Shown in pieces: positions 9,775-18,323 of a stretch of DNA of 64,000 nt. The translations under genes and the position numbers were made by a program. The DNA comes from Andreprevotia chitinilytica DSM 18519 (GTDB taxonomy: Bacteria > Pseudomonadota > Gammaproteobacteria > Burkholderiales > Chitinibacteraceae). The stretch is taken from NCBI RefSeq assembly GCF_000711875.1, contig NZ_JONM01000014.1, positions 1 to 64,000 on the forward strand. Direction: 5' to 3'. The notes under the pieces were generated by a model. That model was not told where the DNA came from. It saw only the letters and a program-made list of their open reading frames with translations, and did not search any database. Position 1 is the stretch's first letter. Each line of letters opens with the position of its first letter.

Positions 9775-10295
9775 TGGGGTATCTCCAGGTATTGCAGAAT
9801 CAGTTGGGCGATAGTGGCTGGCTCGTTCAGCGGCCAGACCGGCAGGATGGTTTCGATCGCAGCATCGCAGGAAGTGAGATTGAGAGCGCTATCGCTGGCT
9901 ATGGCGACCACGTACGGGTCAGCAGCATTGCGCAATGGCTTGCCGAGCGCGGGGCGGAAGACTTCCAGTTTCGGGATGGCGGCATCGGTGAAGCTTTCCA
10001 CCAGTGTGAGATCGGCTGGCGCAAGGCGGGCCAGCAGCGTATCGAGCGTCGGTTCCAGTGCGCCGCGCAATTCTTCAAAACGGGCGATGCGGTAGGGCGT
10101 GGCGATGACCACCTCCTGCGCGCCTGCCGCGCGGAAGCGGGCGCTGTCTTTGGTTGGTGGCTCGAACTGGATGTCGTGATGGCTGTGCTTGAGTACGTTC
10201 ACCTTGAGGCCACGTGCGGCGAAGACCGGCAGCATGGCTTCGATCAGCGTGGTTTTGCCGGAACCGGAATGGCCGGTGAAGCCGAAGACTTTCAT
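9768..10295 (-). CDS. mobB: Molybdopterin-guanine dinucleotide biosynthesis adaptor MobB
   Basis: 175-residue P-loop GTPase that assists MobA in making the guanine-dinucleotide form of the molybdenum cofactor. The N-terminus [21 protein letters not shown] contains the Walker [10 protein letters not shown], followed by [20 protein letters not shown], characteristic of MobB. The middle shows [20 protein letters not shown]. Start ATG 10293-10295. It is the first gene of a mobB-moeA pair, preceded by a compound repeat rather than a visible promoter. Confidence 0.95.
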   Translation of the reverse strand: MKVFGFTGHSGSGKTTLIEAMLPVFAARGLKVNVLKHSHHDIQFEPPTKDSARFRAAGAQEVVIATPYRIARFEELRGALEPTLDTLLARLAPADLTLVESFTDAAIPKLEVFRPALGKPLRNAADPYVVAIASDSALNLTSCDAAIETILPVWPLNEPATIAQLILQYLEIPQC

Positions 10296-10331
10296 GCGGA
10301 TTCCAATTAATTAAATGCAAAGACCTAAATC

Positions 10332-10605
10332 TTGAACCACAGAGGGGGCAGAGAAAACCAACTACAAATCTGTAGATACAGAGAACACGAAGGGCACAGA
10401 GATCAATGAGAAACCCGAGGTTTTTGTAGGAGCGAGCTTGCTCGCGATGGCAATGGTTCATCAAACAGCGCTATCGCGAGCAAGCTCGCTCCTACAGCAT
10501 GGAATGCTTTTCTCTGTGTGCTCACCGATCTCTGCGTCCACAGATTTTCGCCTTTGCCTTTCTCTGTGAACCTCTGTGTTCTCTGTGCCCTCTGTGGTCC
10601 AAGAC
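10332..10605. repeat. Compound nested palindrome: family E arms around a family A pair
   Basis: Outer left arm TTGAACCACAGAG starts at 10332, with further CACAGAG words (10340-10400). The outer right arm CTCTGTGGTCCAAGA ends at 10605, with several CTCTGTG words before it. In the centre, 10425-10496, is an inverted pair of family A units. The same nested architecture recurs at 59689-59855. It fills the 319-bp gap between mobB and the racemase-like gene; I see no gene or clear promoter in it. Confidence 0.85.
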
Positions 10606-10614
10606 TTAAGGTTT

Positions 10615-11310
10615 TTAAGCCGCCAGCGCCAATTCCACCGCCCGCTCCGCATGAATCGCTGTGGTATCAAACAACGGCACATCCGTATGTGCTTGCTGGA
10701 TCAGCATCACGATCTCGGTACAGCCCTCGATCACGCCCTGCGCACCGGCGGCCCGCATGGTGTCGATGATACGCAAATACGCGCGGCGGGATTCCTCACG
10801 CACGATGCCTTGGCATAGCTCGTCGTAAATGATCTGGTGCACGATGTCCTGATCGGCGGGCGAGGGCACGATCACCTGCAGCCCGTGGCGCTCGGCCAGC
10901 CGGCCTTTGTAGAAGTCCTCTGCCATCGTGAACCGCGTGCCGAGCAGGCCGACCGTGGTAATGCCCTGCTGCTTGATCCGCTCCGCCGTGGCATCGGCCA
11001 GATGGATGATCGGAATACTGATCGCCGCCTGAATCTGGTCGGCGACCTTGTGCATGGTGTTGGTGCAAATCAGCAAGAAATCTGCGCCGGCTTTTTCGAC
11101 GTTTTGCGCCGCATCGGCCAGCAGCGCCGCTGCTTCGTCCCATTGCCCGGCGTATTGCAGCGCCTTGATCGCTTCGAAATCCACGCTGTACAGCACGCTG
11201 CGCGCACTGTGATGACCGCCCAGGCGCTGGCGGATGCCTTCGTTGATGGCGCGGTAGTAAAGGGCAGAACTTTCCCAGCTCATACCGCCAAGCAGGCCGA
11301 TGGTTTTCAT
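10615..11310 (-). CDS. Aspartate/glutamate racemase family protein
   Basis: 231-residue cytoplasmic amino-acid racemase-like protein of the YgeA / aspartate racemase type. I chose ATG 11308-11310 (MKTIGLLGGMSWESSALYYR) because the family begins with this glycine-rich strand; the longer frame to 11415 adds an unrelated extension. The two catalytic cysteines of cofactor-independent racemases are visible in LLICTNTMHK (near residue 78) and EGCTEIVML (near residue 190). Also present: VGLLGTRFTM and DTTAIHAE. The actual substrate stereochemistry cannot be read. It is not obviously in an operon with its neighbours. Confidence 0.88.
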   Translation of the reverse strand: MKTIGLLGGMSWESSALYYRAINEGIRQRLGGHHSARSVLYSVDFEAIKALQYAGQWDEAAALLADAAQNVEKAGADFLLICTNTMHKVADQIQAAISIPIIHLADATAERIKQQGITTVGLLGTRFTMAEDFYKGRLAERHGLQVIVPSPADQDIVHQIIYDELCQGIVREESRRAYLRIIDTMRAAGAQGVIEGCTEIVMLIQQAHTDVPLFDTTAIHAERAVELALAA

Positions 11311-11421
11311 GTGAGGTTTCCAAAAAGAATCGAGCTTAGTCTGCTTTGGAAAATGGTTGGCTTGTAGGCACAGCGTGCACAAAGTGCGCGCAGGACAGCA
11401 TGACCCAACTCTCACCCCACC

Positions 11422-12249
11422 TCAATCCAGCAATACCCCCGCCGCATCATGAAACGGATACGGCCCCTCCGCCGCATCGACTTGCGCCACATGCGACACC
11501 AGCCCCTGCCCGGGTCTCCATTGGTGCAACACATAGCCACCGGGTTCGAGCACGAAGGCGGACGGGCCATCCGGGCGCAGGTCGAGGGCCACCTGGTGGG
11601 CGGTGGAGGGGGCTGTGGAGGCCAGCGTGCCGGCGAAGCGCGTCGTGATGGGGCGATGCAGGTGGCCGCAGAGAATCTGCTCCACGTTGGGATGGGCGGC
11701 GACGAGCCCGGCCAGCGCGGCGGTCGAGGCGGGGTCGAGGCCGATGGCGTCCATGTGATCGATGCCGGTCTGGAACGGCGGGTGATGCATCAGGATCAGC
11801 GTGGGGCGGCCGGCGCAGGCGGCGAGTTGGGCTTGCAGCCAGTCAAGCCGGGCGGCGCACAGCTGGCCGTCGCTATGCGGTGGGTGCTGCGTATCGAGCG
11901 CAATGATGCGGAGCGGGCCGAGGTCGACGCGGTATTGGATGAAACCGGGGTGCTGCGCAAGATAGGCGTGCTCGGGGAAAGCCGCGAGCAGGTTCTCGCG
12001 GTGGTCATGATTGCCGACCGCCAGGTAGTAGGGCATCGCCAGCTGATCAAGCAGCGGCTTGAGCGTGGCGTATTCGTCCGCGCCGCCGGCATCGACCAGA
12101 TCGCCGGTGACGAGCACCGCATCGGGGCGAGGTTCGAGCGTATTCAGGCGGTCGATGCAGCGTGCGAGTGCAGCGGCGGTATCGACGCGACCATAGGCTT
12201 TGCGGCCACCAGCCTTGATATGCAGGTCGGTAATCTGGGCCAGAATCAT
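11422..12249 (-). CDS. GpdQ-like class III phosphodiesterase
   Basis: 275-residue metallophosphoesterase. The dinuclear metal ligands of Enterobacter GpdQ are all at matching positions: D8 and H10 (TDLH), D50 (VTGDLVD), N80 (VGNHDH), H155/H156 (LMHHPPF), H196 and H198 (CGHLHRP). Overall similarity runs from MILAQITDLH to the C-terminus, more like GpdQ (glycerophosphodiesterase, broad phosphodiesterase) than like the cAMP enzyme CpdA. Its start overlaps the end of the ABC ATPase gene by 4 bases, so it is the last gene of the LacI-ABC operon. This suggests it hydrolyses the imported substrate. No signal peptide, so cytoplasmic. Confidence 0.85.
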   Translation of the reverse strand: MILAQITDLHIKAGGRKAYGRVDTAAALARCIDRLNTLEPRPDAVLVTGDLVDAGGADEYATLKPLLDQLAMPYYLAVGNHDHRENLLAAFPEHAYLAQHPGFIQYRVDLGPLRIIALDTQHPPHSDGQLCAARLDWLQAQLAACAGRPTLILMHHPPFQTGIDHMDAIGLDPASTAALAGLVAAHPNVEQILCGHLHRPITTRFAGTLASTAPSTAHQVALDLRPDGPSAFVLEPGGYVLHQWRPGQGLVSHVAQVDAAEGPYPFHDAAGVLLD

Positions 12250-13304
12250 GCGGCCTCCGCGTAGGTGAGGTTGGCTTGCCAGGCTTCGGGCCGGATCTGG
12301 ATGCCGATGGCGTCCCCCACGACGGGCGCAAAACGGCCGGTGATATCGACGGTCACGGGCTCATTGCTCAGGCCCGCGATGCTGAGCCGGGTGCGCTCGC
12401 CAAGGAACACGGCTTGCGCGACGGTGCCGCGCAGGTGGGCTAACTCGGGCGGGACGACGATGGCGTCTTCGGGGCGCAGCCAGAATTGGCGCAACGGCGG
12501 CGTGCCGGCGGGGGCGGGCAGCAGGCCGCCCCGGCAGAGCAGGCCTTGTTCGGTCCAGTCACCATCGATCTGGCTGATGGTGCCGATGAAGCGGGCGACG
12601 GCGAGATTGGCCGGGCGGTGATAAATCTCGCGTGGTGCGCCAATCTGTTCGATGCGGCCGGCGCTCATCACCACGATGCGATCACCCAGCGCCATCGCTT
12701 CGGCTTGGTCGTGGGTGACATAGACGGTGGTGACGCCCAGCTGGCGCAGCAGCCGATCCATCTCGCCGCGCACGTGTTCGCGCAATTGCGTATCCAGTGC
12801 GGTCAGTGGTTCATCGAGCAGCAAGACGCGTGGTTGCGGTGCCAGTGCGCGGGCCAGCGCGACACGCTGCCGTTGGCCACCCGAAAGCTGCGCGATGCTG
12901 CGATCAGCGAAGTCAGTCAGACGGGTCAGCGCCAGCAACTCATCCACGCTGCGCTTGATCTCGGCTGCCGGCGCTTTGCGGATGCGCAGGCCATAGGCAA
13001 TGTTCTGCCGCACGCTCATGTTCGGGAACAGCGCGTAGTTCTGGAACACCATGCCGACTTGCCGGTGCTCGATGCTCCGGCGCGTCACGTCGTCGCTGCC
13101 GAACAGGATGCGCCCACCGGCATCCGGGCTTTCCAGCCCGGCGATCAGCCGCAGCATGGTGGTCTTGCCGCAGCCGGACGGCCCGAGCAGCACCAGTGTT
13201 TCGCCCGCGCCGATGGATAAATCGGTGGGCTGCAGCGCGCGGTGGCCATTCGGGTAGTGCTTGGCGCAGCCTTGCAGGGTGATATCGATGGCGTCGAGTT
13301 TCAT
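12246..13304 (-). CDS. ABC transporter ATP-binding protein (PotA/FbpC/PhnT type)
   Basis: 352 residues from ATG 13302-13304 (MKLDAIDITLQGCAKHYPNG); the longer frame to 13511 is an unrelated extension overlapping the permease. Walker A LLGPSGCGKTTML, signature LSGGQRQRVALARAL, Walker B VLLLDEPLTALD and switch YVTHDQAEAM are intact. A C-terminal TOBE-like regulatory domain follows (residues about 245-352, FWLRPEDAIVVP, FLGERTRLSI). It energises the two permeases encoded directly upstream; 4-base overlaps with both neighbours indicate coupling. The family includes polyamine, iron and 2-aminoethylphosphonate importers. Confidence 0.92.
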   Translation of the reverse strand: MKLDAIDITLQGCAKHYPNGHRALQPTDLSIGAGETLVLLGPSGCGKTTMLRLIAGLESPDAGGRILFGSDDVTRRSIEHRQVGMVFQNYALFPNMSVRQNIAYGLRIRKAPAAEIKRSVDELLALTRLTDFADRSIAQLSGGQRQRVALARALAPQPRVLLLDEPLTALDTQLREHVRGEMDRLLRQLGVTTVYVTHDQAEAMALGDRIVVMSAGRIEQIGAPREIYHRPANLAVARFIGTISQIDGDWTEQGLLCRGGLLPAPAGTPPLRQFWLRPEDAIVVPPELAHLRGTVAQAVFLGERTRLSIAGLSNEPVTVDITGRFAPVVGDAIGIQIRPEAWQANLTYAEAA

Positions 13305-14125
13305 GCGGTTTGGTCCTGTTTCATACGATTCGTCCGCTGGCCTCGCTGTTGGCCGGTGGGCTTGCTCACCGACTGCAGCACGGTCAGCAGCGGCACGATC
13401 ATGACAAAGAAAATCAGCGTGTAAGCGCTGCCGATCTCCAGGCGCATCGAGGCATAGGCATCGGCCAGACCCACCGGCAGCGTCTGGGTGGTGGGGGTGT
13501 GCAGCATCCATGTCAGGTTGAATTCACCGATCGAGAGCGTGACGACGGTCAGCGCGCCGGCGAGGATGCCGGGGCGGATATTCGGCAGGACCACGGTGGT
13601 GAAGCGCTGCCAGAACGTCGCGCCCAGGCTGGCCGCGCCTTCTTCCAGTGTTTTCAAATCACAGCCGAGGCAGATGGCGGTGACGGATCGCACCATGAAG
13701 GGCAGGGTGAAGATCACGTGCCCCACCACGATGAACCACGCGCTGGTGCGAAAGGCGGTCAGGCTGCCGTACATCACCAGCAGCGCCAGGGCAGAAGCCA
13801 GGCCGGGGATAGCGACCGGCAGCACCATCAACCCTTCCAGCCAGCGGGCCAGCCGGTTGCGGCTGCGGGAGAGCGCATAGCCGGCAGGCACGCCGACGAC
13901 CAGCGTAATGGCGAGCGTGGCCAGGGCGATCAGGATCGAGAGCCCGATCGCGCCGTGATACAGCTCCCACACCTGCTGTACCCAGCGCAGCGTCAAACCG
14001 CTACGCCAGCCATGCGCGTAGTTGTCGGTCACGCCGGCCAGCATCGACATCAGTACCGGTACGACCAGAAACAGCACCATCAGCAAGGTGATGACGAGCT
14101 GTAGCGCGGTCAGGAATTTTTTCAT
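13301..14125 (-). CDS. ABC transporter permease, subunit 2
   Basis: 274-residue inner-membrane protein with about six transmembrane helices. It has the EAA-type cytoplasmic loop EEGAASLGATFWQRFTTVVLP (about residues 175-195) that contacts the ATPase. The final helix is followed by a short basic tail (GQQRGQRTNRMKQ). It belongs to the PotC/ThiP-like binding-protein-dependent transport family. It lies between permease 1 (12 bp upstream) and the ATPase (4-bp overlap). Confidence 0.9.
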   Translation of the reverse strand: MKKFLTALQLVITLLMVLFLVVPVLMSMLAGVTDNYAHGWRSGLTLRWVQQVWELYHGAIGLSILIALATLAITLVVGVPAGYALSRSRNRLARWLEGLMVLPVAIPGLASALALLVMYGSLTAFRTSAWFIVVGHVIFTLPFMVRSVTAICLGCDLKTLEEGAASLGATFWQRFTTVVLPNIRPGILAGALTVVTLSIGEFNLTWMLHTPTTQTLPVGLADAYASMRLEIGSAYTLIFFVMIVPLLTVLQSVSKPTGQQRGQRTNRMKQDQTA

Positions 14126-14137
14126 TTGTTGCCCTCT

Positions 14138-14962
14138 TCAAGCCGACGGTGCGGCGCTTTGCGCGCCGGCGGTGTGGGCCAGCGACAGCACCGTCCACGT
14201 CACCGCGCCCAGCACCAGGCTCAGCGCGGCGGCGGTCAGCATGTTCGCGTTGAGGGTGAACTCGGTATAGATGACCATCGGCAATACATCGATATCGGTC
14301 GCCAATGTGAACGCCGTGCCGAACGCGCCCATCGAGGTGGCGAAGCACATCGCGCCGGTTGCCAGCAGCGCGGGGGCCAAGGCCGGCAGGGTGACGTCGC
14401 GCAGCACTTCCCAATCGCGTGCGCCGAGCGAACGGGCGGCTTCTTCCAGACTGGCATCGAGTTTTTCCGCCGCCGCCATCACGGTGAGCACCACGCGCGG
14501 GATGGAGAAATACAGATAGCCCAGAAATAGCCCGGTCATCGAATAGGCAAACACGCTGCGCGTGCCGGTGATGGCTTGGGTGAGATCGCTGAATACGCCT
14601 TGGCGGCCGGCCAGCATGATCACCATGAACCCCACCACCACACCGGGGAAGGCCAGCGGCAGCGTCAGCGCGGCGATCAGCAACTGGCGGCCGGGGAAGG
14701 CGCGCCGCGACAAGAACAAGCCGGCTACCAGCGACAATACGATGGTCACAGCGGTGACTGCCAACGACAGCAGCACGGTGGAGATCAGGCTCTGCAGATA
14801 GCGCGGGCTGTGCAGCAAAGCCAGATAAGCGCCGCCGTGCTCACCGGTACTGATCCGCAGCAGCGCGCCCATCGGCAGCAGCCAGAAGGCAGCGAATACC
14901 ACCAGCAGCGGCAGCAGGAACAGCAGGCGCATAGGGCGGCTGAAGGTTAGGTCGGTTTGCAT
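14138..14962 (-). CDS. ABC transporter permease, subunit 1
   Basis: 274-residue inner-membrane permease with about six helices. It has the EAA loop EEAARSLGARDWEVLRDVTLP (near residues 180-200) and the stretch LPLAFPGVVVGFMVIMLAGRQG typical of the first permease of PhnU/PotB-type importers. Start ATG 14960-14962. It pairs with the next gene to form the heterodimeric channel. The gap to the binding-protein gene upstream contains a family C repeat pair, which could lower expression of the membrane part relative to the binding protein. Confidence 0.9.
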   Translation of the reverse strand: MQTDLTFSRPMRLLFLLPLLVVFAAFWLLPMGALLRISTGEHGGAYLALLHSPRYLQSLISTVLLSLAVTAVTIVLSLVAGLFLSRRAFPGRQLLIAALTLPLAFPGVVVGFMVIMLAGRQGVFSDLTQAITGTRSVFAYSMTGLFLGYLYFSIPRVVLTVMAAAEKLDASLEEAARSLGARDWEVLRDVTLPALAPALLATGAMCFATSMGAFGTAFTLATDIDVLPMVIYTEFTLNANMLTAAALSLVLGAVTWTVLSLAHTAGAQSAAPSA

Positions 14963-15013
14963 GGGTGGGTCTCTGTTGCTTCAAAACTTGTTCGCGATTT
15001 CATGCAGCGGCTG

Positions 15014-15110
15014 TTCTCCCCTCGCCCGCTTGCGGGAGAGGGGCTGGGGGAGAGGGTCGTGCCAAATGCATCAATTTATGCAAGCACCCTCTCCCTAGCC
15101 CTCGAGGGGA
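15014..15110. repeat. Family C palindromic pair within the ABC operon
   Basis: Two inverted units, one starting TCTCCCCTCGCCCGCTTGCG at about 15014 and the other CACCCTCTCCCTAGCCCTCG ending near 15110, separate the binding-protein gene from permease 1. Placement between a binding-protein gene and its permeases is the classical position for REP elements that stabilise the upstream mRNA (malE-malF in E. coli). Confidence 0.8.
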
Positions 15111-15132
15111 CAAAAAGCGTATGAATCGCCCC

Positions 15133-16143
15133 TTACCGCACTTCCGCCAAATACCGCTGCACAAACCCCGGCTGCACTGCACCCATCCGTTCGTAATCCA
15201 CGCTCTTCACCCGCGCGTATTCGCTGGCCGGCAGGAACTTGGCCGCCACATCGCCGCTGATGCTGCCGCGCACCGGGCGCAGGTAGGCGTTCGACCACAA
15301 GGCCTGCCCCTGATCGGATAGCACGAAGTCGAGCACCTTCTTGCCGTTGTCGGCATGCGGGCCGTTCTTCACCAGTGTCATCACGTAGGGAATCGAGATC
15401 GAACCTTCCTTCGGGATGACGAATTCGACGTTGGCGTGGTCTTTGTACTTGGCGCGATAGGCGTCGAAATCGTAGTCGAGCAGGATCGGGATTTCGCCCG
15501 AGAGCACGCGCGCATAGGCGGTCTGCTTGGCGACGATCGGCTCGTTCTTCTTGAGCTGCTTGAAGTAATTGATGCCCGGCGTGAAGTTATCCAGCGTGCC
15601 GCCCAGCGCCATGTTCACCGCCACCGCGCCGGCATAGCCGACGAAAGCGTTGCTCGGGTCGAGCATGCCGACCATGCCCTTGTATTCGGGCTTCAACAGG
15701 TCTTGCCAGCTTCTGGGCACCGGCTTACCGCCCAGTGCATCCTTGTTCACCATGAAGCCGAGCGAGCCGGAGTGGATGGTGAACCAGTAGCCTTGCGGGT
15801 CTTTCAGGCCGGCGGGGATGTCATCCCAATGCTTGGGCTTGTAGGGCACCAGCAGGCCCTTTTCCTTGGCCTGAATGGCCGAGCCGATGCCGAGGTACAC
15901 CACATCGGCCACCGGGCTTTGTTGCTCGGCGATCAGTTGCGCGATCGATTGCCCGGAATTCTTGTTGTCGAACGGCACGGTAATGCCGGTTGCCTGCTGA
16001 ATGGCCTTGATCTGGCTGGCCCAGTCGGCCCACTCGGGCGGGCAGTTGTAGCAGATCGCCGTTTCACCGGCATGGCTGGCAGCAGCGCTCAGCAACGCGC
16101 CGGTGCACAGCACGGCGGTCAGGATTTGACGCAGACGCAACAT
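15133..16143 (-). CDS. ABC transporter periplasmic substrate-binding protein
   Basis: 336 residues from ATG 16141-16143 with an AGGAGA ribosome site just upstream; the longer frame to 16347 overlaps the regulator gene and is unlikely. The signal peptide MLRLRQILTAVLCTGALLSAAASHA is followed by a mature protein beginning GETAICYNCPPEWADW. The fold is the extracellular solute-binding family 1/6 type (iron, polyamine, aminoethylphosphonate, thiamine). Recognisable stretches are ADVVYLGIGSAIQAKEKGLL, YWFTIHSGSLGFMVNKDALG and GEIPILLDYDFDAYRAKY. The CYNC pair could form a disulphide. The ligand is unknown; the co-transcribed GpdQ-like enzyme hints at a phosphodiester. Confidence 0.88.
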   Translation of the reverse strand: MLRLRQILTAVLCTGALLSAAASHAGETAICYNCPPEWADWASQIKAIQQATGITVPFDNKNSGQSIAQLIAEQQSPVADVVYLGIGSAIQAKEKGLLVPYKPKHWDDIPAGLKDPQGYWFTIHSGSLGFMVNKDALGGKPVPRSWQDLLKPEYKGMVGMLDPSNAFVGYAGAVAVNMALGGTLDNFTPGINYFKQLKKNEPIVAKQTAYARVLSGEIPILLDYDFDAYRAKYKDHANVEFVIPKEGSISIPYVMTLVKNGPHADNGKKVLDFVLSDQGQALWSNAYLRPVRGSISGDVAAKFLPASEYARVKSVDYERMGAVQPGFVQRYLAEVR

Positions 16144-16171
16144 GGTTGATTCTCCTGGGAGGCGTACAGGG

Positions 16172-17161
16172 TTAGGCATGAATGGAACCGCCACGGCGAA
16201 TGCCGTGCGGCAGTACCAAGGACGCGAGCCGCTGGCCGGAATCCAGCCAGCCATGCAGTCGCTCCATGGCGCGGGCGCCGATGTCGGCGTTGGGTTGGGA
16301 TACGGTGGCAAGGGCCGGGGCGAGCAGCTCGCCGATTTCCAGGCCATCGAAGCCGAGAATGGCGACGTCCTGCGGAATGCGCAGCCCGCGCGCGAGCAGG
16401 CGGCGCATCACCAGAATGGCCAGCCGGTCATTGCCGCAGAAGACGGCGGTTGGCCGATCCGGGCCGGTGAGTCGGCCCACCAGTTCAGGCGGCAGGTCGG
16501 CGGATTCGAAATCGATTTCCAGCGGCTCGCCGGGGACGAGGCCGGCAGCGCGCATCGCATCGCAATAGCCTTGGTAGCGTTGCTGGGCACGGTCGGAAGC
16601 TTGCAGCTGGCCGCTGATCATGGCGATGTGGCGGTGCCCCCGCAGCAGCAATTCGGTCACGCCTTGCGCTGCCGCCGCGCGATTGTCCACCGATACGCAA
16701 GGCCGGGCATCGCACTGGTTGTACACCAGCATGTACGGCACGCTGAGGTCTTCCAGCCGATCGAGCCACGCGTGTTGCGCGGCATGCGCCACGGTCAGGA
16801 TCATGCCGTCCACGCGCTGGTTGAGCAGCGTCTCCAGCGCGTGTTGTTCGCGGTCCGCCCGGTAATGCGTGGTCATCAACAACACGCGGTAGTTGGCGGC
16901 CAGCGCCGCTTGCTCGATGCCCTGCAGGCATTCGGCGAAGACCGGGTTGGAGAGGGTTGGCAACATCACGCCGATCAGGCCGGTCTTGTCGGCGCGCAGT
17001 TGGCGGCCGATCAGGTTGGGCCGAAACCCCAGTGCCGCGATCGCCGCCTGCACCGCGCTCTGAGCGGCGAGGCTGACGCGGTCGGGGGTGTTGAGCGCAC
17101 GCGATACCGTCGCGATGGATACGCCCGCCTGCTGGGCAACGTCTTTGATGGTGGCAACCAC
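16172..17161 (-). CDS. LacI-family transcriptional repressor of the ABC operon
   Basis: 329 residues. The N-terminal HTH and hinge MVATIKDVAQQAGVSIATVSRALNTPDRVS is typical of LacI/GalR regulators. It is followed by a periplasmic-binding-protein-like effector domain (IGVMLPTLSNPVFAECLQGI, AVFCGNDRLAILVMRRLLARG, DVAILGFDGLEIGELLAPAL). First gene of the operon, 28 bp before the binding-protein gene on the same strand. It is probably autoregulated through the operator at 17166-17209. The effector is likely the imported compound or its hydrolysis product. Confidence 0.93.
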   Translation of the reverse strand: MVATIKDVAQQAGVSIATVSRALNTPDRVSLAAQSAVQAAIAALGFRPNLIGRQLRADKTGLIGVMLPTLSNPVFAECLQGIEQAALAANYRVLLMTTHYRADREQHALETLLNQRVDGMILTVAHAAQHAWLDRLEDLSVPYMLVYNQCDARPCVSVDNRAAAAQGVTELLLRGHRHIAMISGQLQASDRAQQRYQGYCDAMRAAGLVPGEPLEIDFESADLPPELVGRLTGPDRPTAVFCGNDRLAILVMRRLLARGLRIPQDVAILGFDGLEIGELLAPALATVSQPNADIGARAMERLHGWLDSGQRLASLVLPHGIRRGGSIHA

Positions 17162-17165
17162 GGTC

Positions 17166-17209
17166 GGCCTGAAAATGCGTTGATGAAAACGTTTACATTT
17201 TCAGAGGCC
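17166..17209. promoter_or_regulatory. LacI-type operator nested in a larger inverted repeat
   Basis: TGAAAACGTTTACA at 17184-17197 is a near-perfect palindrome centred on CG, the classical LacI-family half-site pattern. It lies 23-36 bp upstream of the lacI-type start codon. Around it, GGCCTGAAAATG (17166-17177) is mirrored by CATTTTCAGAGGCC (17196-17209). Confidence 0.7.
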
Positions 17210-17267
17210 GGTATGACGTGTGAATGACCGTTATGTTGCGGGGGGATTGCAGGGGGGCGGAGTGGGG

Positions 17268-17297
17268 TATTCCCTCTCCCACTTGTGGGAGGGGAGA
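17268..17297. repeat. Family C palindrome (single)
   Basis: CCCTCTCCCACTTGTGGGAG hairpin between the regulator promoter and the end of moaA. It could terminate moaA transcription on the minus strand, but there is no T tract. Confidence 0.65.
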
Positions 17298-17313
17298 GAC
17301 GTGCGGGGACTGG

Positions 17314-18315
17314 CTACCCCCCAGTCATCGACATGAACCGCACGATCTTCTTCGGCTGTTCCAGAAACTCATGCCGCTCCGGCTTCAGTTCGATGGCATC
17401 GCGTAAAGCAGCGATCAGTTCTTCATCGCTTGCACCGCCCCGCAACATCGGCCGTAGTTCCAGCTTTTCTTCCTGCCCCAGACACAGGTAAAGCGTGCCA
17501 TCCACCGACAGCCGCACGCGGTTGCAGGTGGCGCAGAAGTGTTGGCTGATCGGGGTGATAAAGCCGATCTGGCCGCGGCCGTCCGGGGTTGACCAGTAGC
17601 GGGCGGGGCCGCCGCCGAGTTCGATGGCTTGCGGTTGCAGGTTGAAGCGCTTGGCCAGCCGTTCGCGGATCGGGTCGAGCGAGAGGTAATGCGCGTTGCG
17701 ACCGGTGTCGCCCATCGGCATGGCTTCGATCAGCCGCAGCAGGAAGCCGCGTTCGAAGCAAAAGGCGGCCATCGGTTCGATGTCTTGTTCGTTCTCGCCC
17801 TTCATCACCACCATATTGAGCTTGATCGGCGAAAAGCCGGCCGCCTGAGCAGCATCCAGCCCGGCCATGACGCTGGCGAGGCTATCGCGCCCGCTCAGGT
17901 GGGTGACGCATTCGCGGCGCAGGCTGTCGAGGCTGATGTTGAGGCGACCAACGCCGGCCTTGCGCAACGCTTTGGCGTGGCGATCCAGCTGGGTGGCGTT
18001 GGTGGAGAGTGACAGGTCTTCAATCCCCGGCAGCGCAGCGAGGCGGGCGGCGAGATCGGGCAGGTTCTTGCGCAGCAGCGGCTCGCCGCCGGTGAGCCGG
18101 ATGCGGGCGACACCGAGCTGGCCAAACAAGCCAACCACGCGCTCGATCTCGTCGAAGGTAAGCCAGTGCTCCGGCTCCTCGAAATCCTTGAAGCCCTGCG
18201 GAATGCAGTAGGTGCAGCGCAGATCGCACCGATCCGTGACCGACAGACGCAGATAGCTGATACGTCGGTTGAATCTATCGATCAATGGGGCGGGGGAGGA
18301 GGGCAAAGCAGCCAT
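17314..18315 (-). CDS. moaA: GTP 3',8-cyclase MoaA
   Basis: 333-residue radical-SAM enzyme that starts molybdopterin synthesis by converting GTP to 3',8-cyclo-GTP. The SAM cluster motif is C30-x3-C34-x2-C37 (DRCDLRCTYCIPQG). The C-terminal second cluster ligands are in FCATCNRVRLSVDGTLYLCLG. The protein ends in MSMTGG, matching the conserved C-terminal GG of MoaA. Start ATG 18313-18315. It lies 8 bp after mobA and is the last gene of the nas-cob-moa series. Confidence 0.96.
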   Translation of the reverse strand: MAALPSSPAPLIDRFNRRISYLRLSVTDRCDLRCTYCIPQGFKDFEEPEHWLTFDEIERVVGLFGQLGVARIRLTGGEPLLRKNLPDLAARLAALPGIEDLSLSTNATQLDRHAKALRKAGVGRLNISLDSLRRECVTHLSGRDSLASVMAGLDAAQAAGFSPIKLNMVVMKGENEQDIEPMAAFCFERGFLLRLIEAMPMGDTGRNAHYLSLDPIRERLAKRFNLQPQAIELGGGPARYWSTPDGRGQIGFITPISQHFCATCNRVRLSVDGTLYLCLGQEEKLELRPMLRGGASDEELIAALRDAIELKPERHEFLEQPKKIVRFMSMTGG

Positions 18316-18323
18316 GATGTGGG

